Positions 1-6,308 of a stretch of 15,603 nucleotides of DNA are shown piece after piece. Within the stretch, counting starts at the first letter, position 1. Each line of letters starts with the position of its first letter. The notes beneath the pieces were generated by a model. The model ran no database searches. It was not told the DNA's origin and was given only the letters and a program-made list of their open reading frames with translations. The translations under genes were made by a program, and so were the position numbers. Source of the DNA: Acidimicrobiaceae bacterium (GTDB lineage Bacteria > Actinomycetota > Acidimicrobiia > Acidimicrobiales > UBA8190); assembly GCA_003453695.1 (NCBI GenBank), contig DMNK01000121.1:1-15603 (forward strand), given 5' to 3'.

Positions 1-22
1 AGGCAGGCGCTAGCGCCTGCCT
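1..22 (-). terminator. Perfect 22-bp palindrome, probable intrinsic terminator hairpin
   Basis: The first 22 bases are a perfect palindrome that folds into a 9-bp stem (arms AGGCAGGCG and CGCCTGCCT) with a CTAG loop. It lies 17 bp beyond a TGA stop (complement of 40-42) of a minus-strand reading frame with coding-like codon use, the usual place for a terminator. Any following T-tract on the minus strand would lie outside the window, so termination cannot be confirmed. A hairpin at a contig edge could also mark where assembly stopped. Confidence 0.45.
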
Positions 23-39
23 GTCCATGATGTTCGATA

Positions 40-114
40 TCAATACTCTAGTTCCTGCTTGAGTTGGTTGAGGTAGGCGCGCATGAAGGTGGTGCGCTGC
101 TCGGCGAGGGCGCG
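40..114 (-). pseudogene. C-terminal tail of an unidentified minus-strand protein
   Basis: Reading the minus strand into the stop at 40-42, about 24 codons give a natural-looking amphipathic C-terminus (RALAEQRTTFMRAYLNQL, then KQELEY). Third positions are almost all G or C until the last few codons. The plus-strand reading of the same bases has a mixed third-position pattern. The helical Leu/Arg/Glu character would suit the end of a regulator such as a PadR- or TetR-type protein, but the family cannot be named from so little. Further upstream this frame becomes the antisense of the sigma factor gene, so the body of the gene is missing. The right boundary is approximate. A rearrangement, a deletion or an assembly misjoin could explain this. 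Confidence 0.4.
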
Positions 115-546
115 GCCGCGCAGGATGTGGTGCAGGACGTGTTCGTGGAGTTGTGGCGCGATCCCGCCCGGTATGACCCGGCCACGGCCAGCCTGCGCAC
201 GTTTATCACCATGCGGGCCCGGCACCGCGCCGTGGACCTGGTGCGCAGCGAGCTGCGCCGGGTGGCCCGGCAGGAACGCCAGCACCGGCTGGCCGGGCCG
301 GCCCCGCACCCCACGCCGTTCGAGCTGGTGGCCGGCGCCGAAGCCGCCCGGGTGGTCCGCGATGCGGTGGCGCTGCTGCCGGACGGCCAGCGCCAGGTGG
401 TCGAGCTGGCCTACTACCGCGGCCTGACCTACCGCGAGGTCGCGCGGGCGGCGGGCATCCCGGAGGGGACGGCCAAGTCGCGGCTGCGGCTGGCCCTGGC
501 CAAGCTGGGAAGCATGCTGGACCGGCAGTTGCTGGAGTCGTCATGA
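64..546 (+). CDS. ECF-type RNA polymerase sigma factor, N-terminally truncated
   Basis: This is an extracytoplasmic-function sigma-70 factor, which would direct RNA polymerase to a dedicated promoter set. The end of region 2.1/2.2 is recognisable (QDVVQDVFVELW, residues 20-31), followed by region 2.3/2.4 (ASLRTFITMRARHRAVDLVRS, about 42-62). A complete region 4 helix-turn-helix follows (LPDGQRQVVELAYYRGLTYREVA, then GIPEGTAKSRLRLAL, about 105-145). Most of the first region 2 helix is absent: family members normally have 25-40 more residues before the QDVVQ motif. The TTG start at 64 is only the first start after an in-frame TAG at 49-51 and has no convincing ribosome binding site. The bases before about 115 look like the end of another gene on the other strand. 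The protein is therefore probably a broken sigma factor or a junction product. Its stop overlaps the next start (ATGA). Confidence 0.75.
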   Translation: MVEVGAHEGGALLGEGAAAQDVVQDVFVELWRDPARYDPATASLRTFITMRARHRAVDLVRSELRRVARQERQHRLAGPAPHPTPFELVAGAEAARVVRDAVALLPDGQRQVVELAYYRGLTYREVARAAGIPEGTAKSRLRLALAKLGSMLDRQLLESS

Positions 547-923
547 CCGCGCCGCCCCCGCCGCCGCCCACCACCACCACAGCGCCCCCGCCGCCGCCCA
601 CCGTCACAGCGGCGGTGAACACCCTGCCCGCACGCGGTGAAGCGACGGCGTGGGGATGCGGTCCGGCCCTGGCCTACATGCGGGCCTACGCCGATCCCAG
701 CTTCCAGCTGGTGTGCCCGGGCGACGCACAAGGGCACCAGGCCGTCACCTGCTTCGGCCAGGCCCCCTGCGCTCCCGGGCAACGGATGATCGCCATCGCC
801 GATCCGTGCCCCGCCGCCTACATGAACGAGGCCCACAACTCCTGGGTCCTCGACCACGAAGCGACCGGGTCTCCCATTCCCGACGGCAGCACGGCCATCG
901 ACCCCTACGGGTACTGCACCTGA
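543..923 (+). CDS. Small Pro/Thr-rich, six-cysteine protein with exported-type domain but no signal peptide
   Basis: The start overlaps the sigma factor stop (ATGA at 543-546), so translation should be coupled. Residues 1-24 are Pro/Thr repeats. From about residue 33 a compact domain has Cys39, Cys58, Cys70, Cys76, Cys89 and Cys125, with recognisable motifs GHQAVTC, IADPCPAAYMNEAHNSW and IDPYGYC. I recall this pattern from small secreted proteins of actinobacteria; the function is not known to me. Six cysteines fit three disulfides outside the cytoplasm, and Pro/Thr stretches usually follow a lipoprotein or Sec leader. None is encoded here, because the frame begins directly with the Pro/Thr stretch. 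Either the leader was lost in a deletion that also removed an anti-sigma gene, or the start is misplaced. I see no zinc-finger anti-sigma motif (HxxxCxxC). Confidence 0.6.
   Translation: MTAPPPPPPTTTTAPPPPPTVTAAVNTLPARGEATAWGCGPALAYMRAYADPSFQLVCPGDAQGHQAVTCFGQAPCAPGQRMIAIADPCPAAYMNEAHNSWVLDHEATGSPIPDGSTAIDPYGYCT
553..602 (+). repeat. 30-bp period direct repeat encoding Pro/Thr stretch
   Basis: Bases 553-572 recur identically at 583-602, a 20-bp match with a 30-bp (10-codon) period. The reading frame is preserved and gives two blocks of prolines followed by threonines. Such repeats are prone to slippage and recombination, which may matter for the missing leader of this gene. Confidence 0.7.
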
Positions 924-985
924 GCCACGCACGCTCTTCTCGTCCCCGCACTACGTCTCTCGGCCCGATCGAATCCATCCGCAGC

Positions 986-1003
986 GCCCCTAATATCCGG
1001 GGC
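986..1003. terminator. Small GC-rich hairpin between two genes
   Basis: GCCCC and GGGGC flank the 8-base loop TAATATCC, making a 5-bp hairpin 62 bp after the Cys-rich gene and 74 bp before the next start. It could be a weak terminator for the sigma operon. No T-tract follows, so confidence is low. The rest of 924-1077 shows nothing else I can support. Confidence 0.2.
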
Positions 1004-1077
1004 ATCAGCTGCATGGACGATTCAGGCTGCGGACGCCGAACGCATGTCCCGTCGCCTGGGCCCACGAGGAGAGCTAC

Positions 1078-1524
1078 ATGCGCACACCGGACCGGGTGAT
1101 CGACGTTGGGACATGGATGCTCGAAAACGGCCACAGGGCCCTGCTCAAGCTCAGCGGCGGCCGATTTCCAAAGCGTCTTCTCGGCATGCATGCAGTACAA
1201 CTGGTCACCATCGGTCGAAAGACCGGTGAACGGCGCCCGACGCTTCTGAGCGCGCCCGTGTACGAGGAGAACCGTGTCGTGCTCGTGGCGTCCAAGGGTG
1301 GCTACCAGGACCATCCCCAGTGGTACAAGAACCTGGCGGCAAACCCCGCTGTGGAGATCACGGTCGATGGTCGCACCCGAGCTATGCGTGCCCGGACCGC
1401 CACGCCGGAGGAGCGAGAAGCGCTCTGGCCCACCATCGTGGCCACCTACAAGGGCTATGCGGGGTACCAGGCCAACACCGCCCGCCAAATCCCTGTGGTG
1501 ATCTGCGAACCGCTCTCGGGCTAG
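1078..1524 (+). CDS. Deazaflavin (F420)-dependent nitroreductase family oxidoreductase (DDN-like)
   Basis: The 148-residue product matches the F420H2-dependent quinone reductase/DDN family in length and motifs. These enzymes have a split-barrel fold, bind reduced coenzyme F420 and pass hydride to quinones, nitro compounds or other acceptors, often at the membrane face. Visible hallmarks are LVTIGRKTGERRPT (about 42-55), a strand reading NRVVLVASKGG (65-75), then DHPQWYKNLAANP (78-90) followed by VEITVDG. The ATG at 1078 is preceded by a good ribosome binding site, GAGGAGAG at 1066-1073. The physiological substrate cannot be told from sequence. The family is largely actinobacterial, which supports the assignment of the host. 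The gene ends tail-to-tail with the integrase relic, seven bases away. Confidence 0.88.
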   Translation: MRTPDRVIDVGTWMLENGHRALLKLSGGRFPKRLLGMHAVQLVTIGRKTGERRPTLLSAPVYEENRVVLVASKGGYQDHPQWYKNLAANPAVEITVDGRTRAMRARTATPEEREALWPTIVATYKGYAGYQANTARQIPVVICEPLSG

Positions 1525-1530
1525 AGGGTC

Positions 1531-1972
1531 TCATATTGCTAGCTCGCCGTGGTCCAGGCGAACGGAACTCCGTGCCTTGGCACCGGGCTCCTTTTGCGAG
1601 GCGCCCATCAGGGATGTGCGATCTTGGTGCCGGTGGAGCCTACGGGCCCGCAGGTAGCGCCCCAGCGCGTCTGAGGGTCCTCGGTCCGAAAGGGACCGTC
1701 CGACGACGACGGCCCTTCCCGATGACCGTCACCGTTGCTCGCTCCACGTCGAGGTCGACGAGCCCGACGTCGGTCACCTCCGACAGCCGAGCGCCCGAGT
1801 CGATCACGAGCCTGAAGGGCCCGATCCGGATGTCTTCGAGCTCCTCGCCCTCGCACGCCCCCGACAGCTCCCGCAGATCGTCGTCGGCCACCACCGGCAC
1901 GGGGCGCTCGGGGATCTTCGGCGTCCCCACGTGGGCCATGGAAGACGACGGGATGGTCCCGCGGCGCGACAT
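1531..1972 (-). pseudogene. Tyrosine recombinase (phage/site-specific integrase) relic, frameshifted and truncated
   Basis: Reading the minus strand from 1972, the frame gives RGTIPSSSMAHVGTPKIPE, then RPVPVVADDDLRELSGACEG, IDSGARLSEVTDVGL and VIGKGRRRRTVPFGPRT. This is the linker and first half of a tyrosine recombinase catalytic domain: the box I Arg in GARLSE and the beta-hairpin Lys in GKGRRRR are present. Near 1676 the frame shifts by one base. The next frame continues the homology as SDALGRYLRARRLHRHQ and stops at 1531-1533. The C-terminal boxes carrying HxxR, His/Trp and the Tyr nucleophile are missing, as is the N-terminal SAM-like domain. It is therefore inactive. It marks a past integration or a decayed XerC/D-like element gene. 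No intact att site or tRNA is visible beside it. Confidence 0.75.
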
Positions 1973-2068
1973 CTGGGCACTCCCTGCCGAGGACCGAGGG
2001 CGGTCGACATCCCGAGAACAACTTTGTCGTCCGTCGAGGAGTGCACACGCCGTCCTCGGGAGCCGTCG

Positions 2069-2097
2069 TTGACAGGACCTGACGTCTGTGTCACAGT
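2069..2097 (+). promoter_or_regulatory. Possible promoter -35 with short inverted repeat
   Basis: A perfect TTGACA lies at 2069-2074. The hexamer 17 bp downstream (CACAGT, 2092-2097) is a poor -10, so promoter assignment is tentative. CTGTG (2086-2090) and CACAG (2092-2096) form an inverted repeat around one base, overlapping where the -10 would be, an operator-like position. It sits about 105-130 bp upstream of the GTG start of the secreted protein gene. Confidence 0.3.
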
Positions 2098-2101
2098 CCG
2101 G

Positions 2102-2125
2102 CGTGGTGCCGGCGGTGGCACCACG
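2102..2125 (+). other. Strong 9-bp hairpin in leader of secreted protein gene
   Basis: CGTGGTGCC (2102-2110) pairs perfectly with GGCACCACG (2117-2125) around the loop GGCGGT. It is 75 bp upstream of the next start codon and just after the putative promoter, so it would be near the 5' end of the transcript. It might stabilise the mRNA, act as a cis-regulatory stem, or terminate transcription coming from upstream. No T-tract follows. Confidence 0.4.
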
Positions 2126-2199
2126 GAGTCGGTGGCCAGCGGGGGGCCGGCCGTTTCGGCTGTTGTCCTCCGGCTTCGGCGGCGGAAGGGGACGGCGGC

Positions 2200-3585
2200 G
2201 TGTTTGCTGGCAAGCGGATGCCATTCGTCGCGCTCGGCGTCGGGGCGCTCGGCGTGGTGGCGGCGTGGGCCGGAGTGGCGGCGGCCTCCAGTGGCGGCGG
2301 CTACTACCAGGGTCAGCAGGACTGCTCGCTGAGCTCGTCGAGCTGGGCCTCACCCGACGGGGTGACCGAGCCCGGCTGTCACGCCTTCGCCGTGAACGTG
2401 GAGAGCGGCAACACGACCAACGGCGACGCCAACGGGACCAACACCCGCTACGCCGAGTGGGGGGCCAACGAGGAGCCGCTCCAGTCCTCCAACCCGTCGC
2501 TCACCGAGATTGGGGACCCGGGCACGCCAGACGAGCCGCACGCCGGGTGCGTGGCGGTCAACACCGACGGGACCGGGGGCGGCACCGGCGTCGGTTGCGG
2601 CAACAACCCCAACGGCACCGGCTTCGAGTGGAACTACGACACGTACCAGTTCTACTGCCCGATCTTCCACATGGTCCCGGCCCAGAGCGTGGGCGTGCTC
2701 TACCAGTGCGACAACTGGCCCAACCAGCCCGTCGGCGACCAGACTCTCAATCCGAGCGTGGACAACGGCGGCAAGAACGCCCTCGTCGACCCCCAGGACC
2801 CGGCGAACAGCAGCCTGTTCACCCAGGGACTTCTCGTGTACATCGGCGCCACCGACAACCTGGACAACGGCGAGCACGACGGGTTCGACGGACTGAACAA
2901 CACCGACGGGGCCTTGAACGGCAACTCCGACGGCGGGGCGGTCACCTTCTCGCTGACCCCACAGGGGATCATGGCCGCCCCGACGGCGACCCACCCGGAG
3001 GGACTGGCCAACGCCTCCTACGGGTTCTGCACCGACGGGATCTGCAACGGCGCCACCACCCAGCAGCAGACCATCTACTACGGCTGCTATTCCTCCACCA
3101 ACCCCCAGGACCAGTCCTGGGTCAACAACCAGGTCGACACCGCCGGCGCACCGGGCAACAACTCGGCTGACGACTCGTGCACCTCGGGCACCCCCGAGAG
3201 CACCAATGCCTACAAGAACAACACGCCGGCGTCCACGCAGGAATCGAGCGGCTGCTCGAGCGGGGGGCCGGCGTCGAGCGAGACGGCCTGCTACACCAAC
3301 CAGAACGGCACCAACAACACGAGCGGCGCCAACGGCTATCGCTCGAGCACGCCCCAGCAGGTCAACACCGAGCCCGGGGTGCAGACCTACCAGGACCCCG
3401 ACCCTCAGCGCTCGCCCATCCTGGCCATGCCCGGGATCTACGCCGGCACGTGCGGCGTCTATTTCAACGACGGCGGCGGCGCCGGCTACCCGGGCACCAC
3501 CGGGCTCGACCTCGGCTACCTGATCGGACCCGGCTCGTCGTACGTGAACACCAACGACGCCCCCGTGAACAACAGCGGCTGCTGA
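2200..3585 (+). CDS. Secreted Cys/Asn/Gly-rich protein of unknown function, 461 residues
   Basis: I do not recognise a named family. The GTG start at 2200 has a well-spaced ribosome binding site (GGAAGGGGA, about 2183-2191). It yields a Sec-type signal peptide: KR at 5-6, a hydrophobic core to about residue 28, and a probable cut near AAA/SS. The mature protein is rich in Asn, Gly, Thr and Ser and has 14 cysteines, which would allow seven disulfides. Residues about 219-247 (DNLDNGEHDGFDGLNNTDG, then a further Asn/Asp/Gly run) are spaced acidic/Asn loops resembling calcium-binding repeats. No transmembrane segment follows the leader and no sortase motif is visible, so it is probably released or held by partners. 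It lies 10 bp upstream of the beta-propeller gene, whose ribosome binding site overlaps this stop codon. The two products are probably made together and may interact outside the cell. Confidence 0.8.
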   Translation: MFAGKRMPFVALGVGALGVVAAWAGVAAASSGGGYYQGQQDCSLSSSSWASPDGVTEPGCHAFAVNVESGNTTNGDANGTNTRYAEWGANEEPLQSSNPSLTEIGDPGTPDEPHAGCVAVNTDGTGGGTGVGCGNNPNGTGFEWNYDTYQFYCPIFHMVPAQSVGVLYQCDNWPNQPVGDQTLNPSVDNGGKNALVDPQDPANSSLFTQGLLVYIGATDNLDNGEHDGFDGLNNTDGALNGNSDGGAVTFSLTPQGIMAAPTATHPEGLANASYGFCTDGICNGATTQQQTIYYGCYSSTNPQDQSWVNNQVDTAGAPGNNSADDSCTSGTPESTNAYKNNTPASTQESSGCSSGGPASSETACYTNQNGTNNTSGANGYRSSTPQQVNTEPGVQTYQDPDPQRSPILAMPGIYAGTCGVYFNDGGGAGYPGTTGLDLGYLIGPGSSYVNTNDAPVNNSGC

Positions 3586-3595
3586 GGGCGCCGTC

Positions 3596-5170
3596 ATGAC
3601 GAGGATGCTCCGCAGGGGGTTTCTCGCAGCGGCACTGGGCTCGGTGGTCATGGGGGTGCTGCCCGCCGCGCCGGGCGTGGCGCCGACGGCGCTCCTGACC
3701 ACGTGCAGCGCCACGGACTGGACCATGTTCGGCCACGACCTGGGGCGGTCCTTCGCCTCGCCCGACACCTGCCTGACGCCGGGCACGGCGGCCACCCTGG
3801 CACCGAAGTGGTTCTTCAACGCCGGAGCCCCGGTGACGGCTGAGCCCACGGTGGCGGGCGGCAGCGTCTACGTCGGGGCCTTCAACGGTGTCTTCTACTC
3901 GCTCAACGCCACGACGGGAACGAAGAACTGGTCCTTTGCCATCAGCCCCACCGACCGCGAGGTCACCGACTACGGCGTCGACGCCTCGGCGGCGGTCACC
4001 ACACTGGGGGGGACGCAGATGGTGATGTTCGGCGGCGGTGACACGCTCTTCGTCCTCCGGGCGTCGGATGGGACCCTGCTCGGCAGCCAGTGCCTCGACC
4101 GGCTGGATCCCACCTGCCAAGGCAAGTCAGGCATCGTGAGCGAGACCGAGTCGTCGCCGGCGGTGGTGCCGTGGTCGGCAGGCGATCCCTGGCCTTCCAC
4201 CGACGATCTCGTGCTCCTCGGCCAGGACGCCAACGAGGCCGACCCGTCCCCGGTGACGGGCCTGGTGGCGTTGGAGCTCGACCCGTCGGGGGCGCTCACC
4301 CCTCTGTGGCAGTTCGACCCCGAGACCCTGACCGCCTACGCCGGCCTGGCTCCGCTCGAGACGGCGCCCACCGATCACGGCTGCGGCGACGTGTGGTCGT
4401 CGCCGACCGTCGACGTCGCTGCCGGCGTGGTGGTGTTCGGCGCCGGCAATTGCAACCACCCCGCCAACGCCCATCAGACCGAGTCCACCTTCGCGGTGTC
4501 CCTCGACACGGGAGCGCTGCTGTGGCAGGCAAGCCCCATCCCTGCCGACAACCAGCGGGACCTCGACTTCGGGGCCACCCCCAACCTGCTCGGCGGCGGC
4601 CTCGTGGGCGAAGGCGGCAAGGACGGCGTCTACTACGCCTACGACCTGCAGTCCTCGTCCACCTCGCCGGCCGCCGCGTGGCAGACCACGGTGGCCACGG
4701 CGTCGGACATCGGGGGGATGATCGGGAGCACCGCCGTGGGGCGCATCACCAACCCCCTCACGGGCACCACCCATCAGGCCGTCTTTTGTGACACCGCCAT
4801 CCCCGTCGCCGAAAGCGACCCGAGCGGGAGCATCGAGAACGACGGCACCAACCCGACACAGGCCATGGGGGTGCACGCCATCGACGCCGTGACCCACCAG
4901 GTGGTGTGGAACCTCCCGGCCCTGCCCACCTACGGCGCGGCGGTGTTCGACAACGGCGTGGTCTTCGTTCCCGACACCGTGAGCGACTCGCTCCTCGTGC
5001 TGGGCGCCGACACCGGGGCGTTGCTGCGTGACGTACCGCTCGACGCTCCGCCCTCGTCGCCGGTCGCCATCTCGGGCGGGTCGCTCTACATGGGGGCGGG
5101 CACCACCGAGAACGGCTTGCCCGGGACGAGCAGCCTCGGCGGGGTGTGGGGGTTCCAGGTGGCGTCGTGA
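3596..5170 (+). CDS. Secreted PQQ-like beta-propeller repeat protein with Tat-like leader
   Basis: The 524-residue product begins with a leader containing RRGFLAAALG (about residues 6-15), close to the twin-arginine consensus RRxFL, then a hydrophobic stretch and an Ala-rich cut site near residue 25-35. The body carries PQQ/pyrrolo-quinoline-quinone-type blade motifs: FYSLNATTGTKNW (about 99-111), FAVSLDTGALLW (about 299-310), HAIDAVTHQVVW (about 427-438) and LVLGADTGALL (about 466-476). The segment WTMFGHDLGRSFAS near 42-55 is a common entry to such propellers. The vicinal Cys pair and heme c motif (CxxCH) of quinoprotein dehydrogenases are absent. An enzymatic PQQ function is thus unproven, and a binding or assembly role (BamB-like fold) is equally possible. 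Start choice: ATG 3596 has GAGGG at 3584-3588, overlapping the upstream stop. ATG 3605 is an alternative. Confidence 0.82.
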   Translation: MTRMLRRGFLAAALGSVVMGVLPAAPGVAPTALLTTCSATDWTMFGHDLGRSFASPDTCLTPGTAATLAPKWFFNAGAPVTAEPTVAGGSVYVGAFNGVFYSLNATTGTKNWSFAISPTDREVTDYGVDASAAVTTLGGTQMVMFGGGDTLFVLRASDGTLLGSQCLDRLDPTCQGKSGIVSETESSPAVVPWSAGDPWPSTDDLVLLGQDANEADPSPVTGLVALELDPSGALTPLWQFDPETLTAYAGLAPLETAPTDHGCGDVWSSPTVDVAAGVVVFGAGNCNHPANAHQTESTFAVSLDTGALLWQASPIPADNQRDLDFGATPNLLGGGLVGEGGKDGVYYAYDLQSSSTSPAAAWQTTVATASDIGGMIGSTAVGRITNPLTGTTHQAVFCDTAIPVAESDPSGSIENDGTNPTQAMGVHAIDAVTHQVVWNLPALPTYGAAVFDNGVVFVPDTVSDSLLVLGADTGALLRDVPLDAPPSSPVAISGGSLYMGAGTTENGLPGTSSLGGVWGFQVAS

Positions 5171-5364
5171 AGACGCCGGTTGTGAACTGGGGTCTGGGCC
5201 GCAAGACGGGGACGGCCGTTGTGACAAGGGCACCATCACGGACTTGAGCAGCCGCCTTCGGTCGTGAGCATCTGCTCCGAGCCCACCTGCCTGATTCGAT
5301 GGGCATCGCTACCATGGGAAACCCGGTTGGTTCCTCACAAAGAGGGAGTTGCGTCATCACGAGC

Positions 5365-6156
5365 ATGAGATGGAACGGCTCGGTAGCGATCGTGACCGGT
5401 GCCTCGCGCGGCATCGGACGTGCCGTCGCCCGGGCAGCGTCCGCCCGAGGGGCCCGTGTCGGTCTCGTCGCCCGCCAGCAGGAGGCCCTCGAGGAAGTAC
5501 TCGACGAGATCGGCGGGCGAGGAGCGGTCGCCGTCGCCGACGTGTCTTCACGAGAGCAGACCGAGCGGGCCGTCCGCCACGTCGAGGGCATCCTCGGGCC
5601 GATCGACATCGTCGTTGCCAACGCCGGTATCGGCTTGTACGGCGCATTTGTCGACTCCGATCCCGACGACTTCCAACGACTGCTCGGGGTGAACGTCCTT
5701 GGCACCATGTACGTGTTGCGGGCCGCCCTGCCATCCATGGTGGAGCGCCGACGTGGCCATGTCGTGGTCGTCGGATCGGTGGCAGGGAGGATGGCTGCCC
5801 CCTTCGAGGCCGTGTACTCCTCCACGAAGTTCGCGCAAACTGCGCTGGCAGAGGCGCTGTCGGTGGAGTTGGCGGCGTTCGACATCGGCGTGTCCCTCGT
5901 GAACCCCGGCGTCGTCGAGACCAACTTCTTCGAGGCTCGGGGACACAGCTATGACCGCTCGTTCCCCAAGCTGATCGGACCCGAGAAGGTGGCCCACACC
6001 GTGATCAGCGCAGTCGAACGGGGACAGCGCGAGGCGTTCGTTCCCCGCTGGCTGCGGGGTGCCGACGTGGTTCGCCACGTGGCGCCGTTCTTTTACGACC
6101 CCGGCACGCGCCGAAGCTTCAAGACCGAGTTGGAGGCGTTCGGCCAGTCTCGATGA
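5365..6156 (+). CDS. Short-chain dehydrogenase/reductase (classical SDR)
   Basis: A Rossmann-fold NAD(P)-dependent oxidoreductase. From the ATG at 5365 it has the cofactor motif TGASRGIG (11-18), Arg37 after the second strand (favouring NADP), Asp59, the NAG motif (86-88), and the catalytic set Asn110, Ser138, Tyr151 and Lys155 (YSSTK). PG in VNPGVVET follows. The 263 residues fit the family. In-frame ATGs at 5299 and 5314 would add 22 or 17 residues with no family counterpart. A purine-rich GAGGGAG (5342-5348) is somewhat far from 5365, so the exact start is uncertain. The C-terminal extension (about 215-263) has the AVERGQREAFVPRWL pattern seen in SDRs acting on lipids or steroids, but no substrate can be assigned. 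It is followed by a probable terminator and is unlikely to share a transcript with the mannosidase gene. Confidence 0.88.
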   Translation: MRWNGSVAIVTGASRGIGRAVARAASARGARVGLVARQQEALEEVLDEIGGRGAVAVADVSSREQTERAVRHVEGILGPIDIVVANAGIGLYGAFVDSDPDDFQRLLGVNVLGTMYVLRAALPSMVERRRGHVVVVGSVAGRMAAPFEAVYSSTKFAQTALAEALSVELAAFDIGVSLVNPGVVETNFFEARGHSYDRSFPKLIGPEKVAHTVISAVERGQREAFVPRWLRGADVVRHVAPFFYDPGTRRSFKTELEAFGQSR

Positions 6157-6201
6157 CGGGGCGGAGCTCTCACTGTCCCGCTCAGGTGTCCTCCCCGTAC
6201 G

Positions 6202-6240
6202 GCCCGGCCGCAGCACCGCTACGGGCCGGGCGCTGTTCTT
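6202..6240 (+). terminator. Probable intrinsic terminator after the SDR gene
   Basis: GCCCGGCC (6202-6209) pairs perfectly with GGCCGGGC (6224-6231) around a 14-base loop, followed by GCTGTTCTT, a weak T-rich tail. It lies 46 bp after the SDR stop codon and separates it from the GH92 gene. Confidence 0.5.
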
Positions 6241-6308
6241 GAGCAGCACGGGGTGTGGCAGTAGGTTCGTACCGGCGGAAGTGAGCGGGAGCGGTCAAAG
6301 GCGGAACG

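Noticed and set aside
553..602. CRISPR-like array
   Set aside because: Only two copies with a 10-base spacer, in frame within a Pro/Thr coding stretch.
1525..2199. tRNA gene or attachment site beside the integrase relic
   Set aside because: I found no cloverleaf, no T-loop consensus and no repeated core sequence flanking the relic.
1640..2353. 237-codon minus-strand open frame taken as one gene
   Set aside because: Only the part from about 1972 to 1676 shows recombinase homology. The upstream part is low-complexity antisense of the secreted protein start, and the frame breaks at the frameshift.
2350..3849. 499-codon minus-strand open frame
   Set aside because: It is antisense to the secreted protein gene and the start of the propeller gene. 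Its composition (Val/Gly/Ala/Arg runs) is what GC-rich antisense frames give, and no domain is visible.
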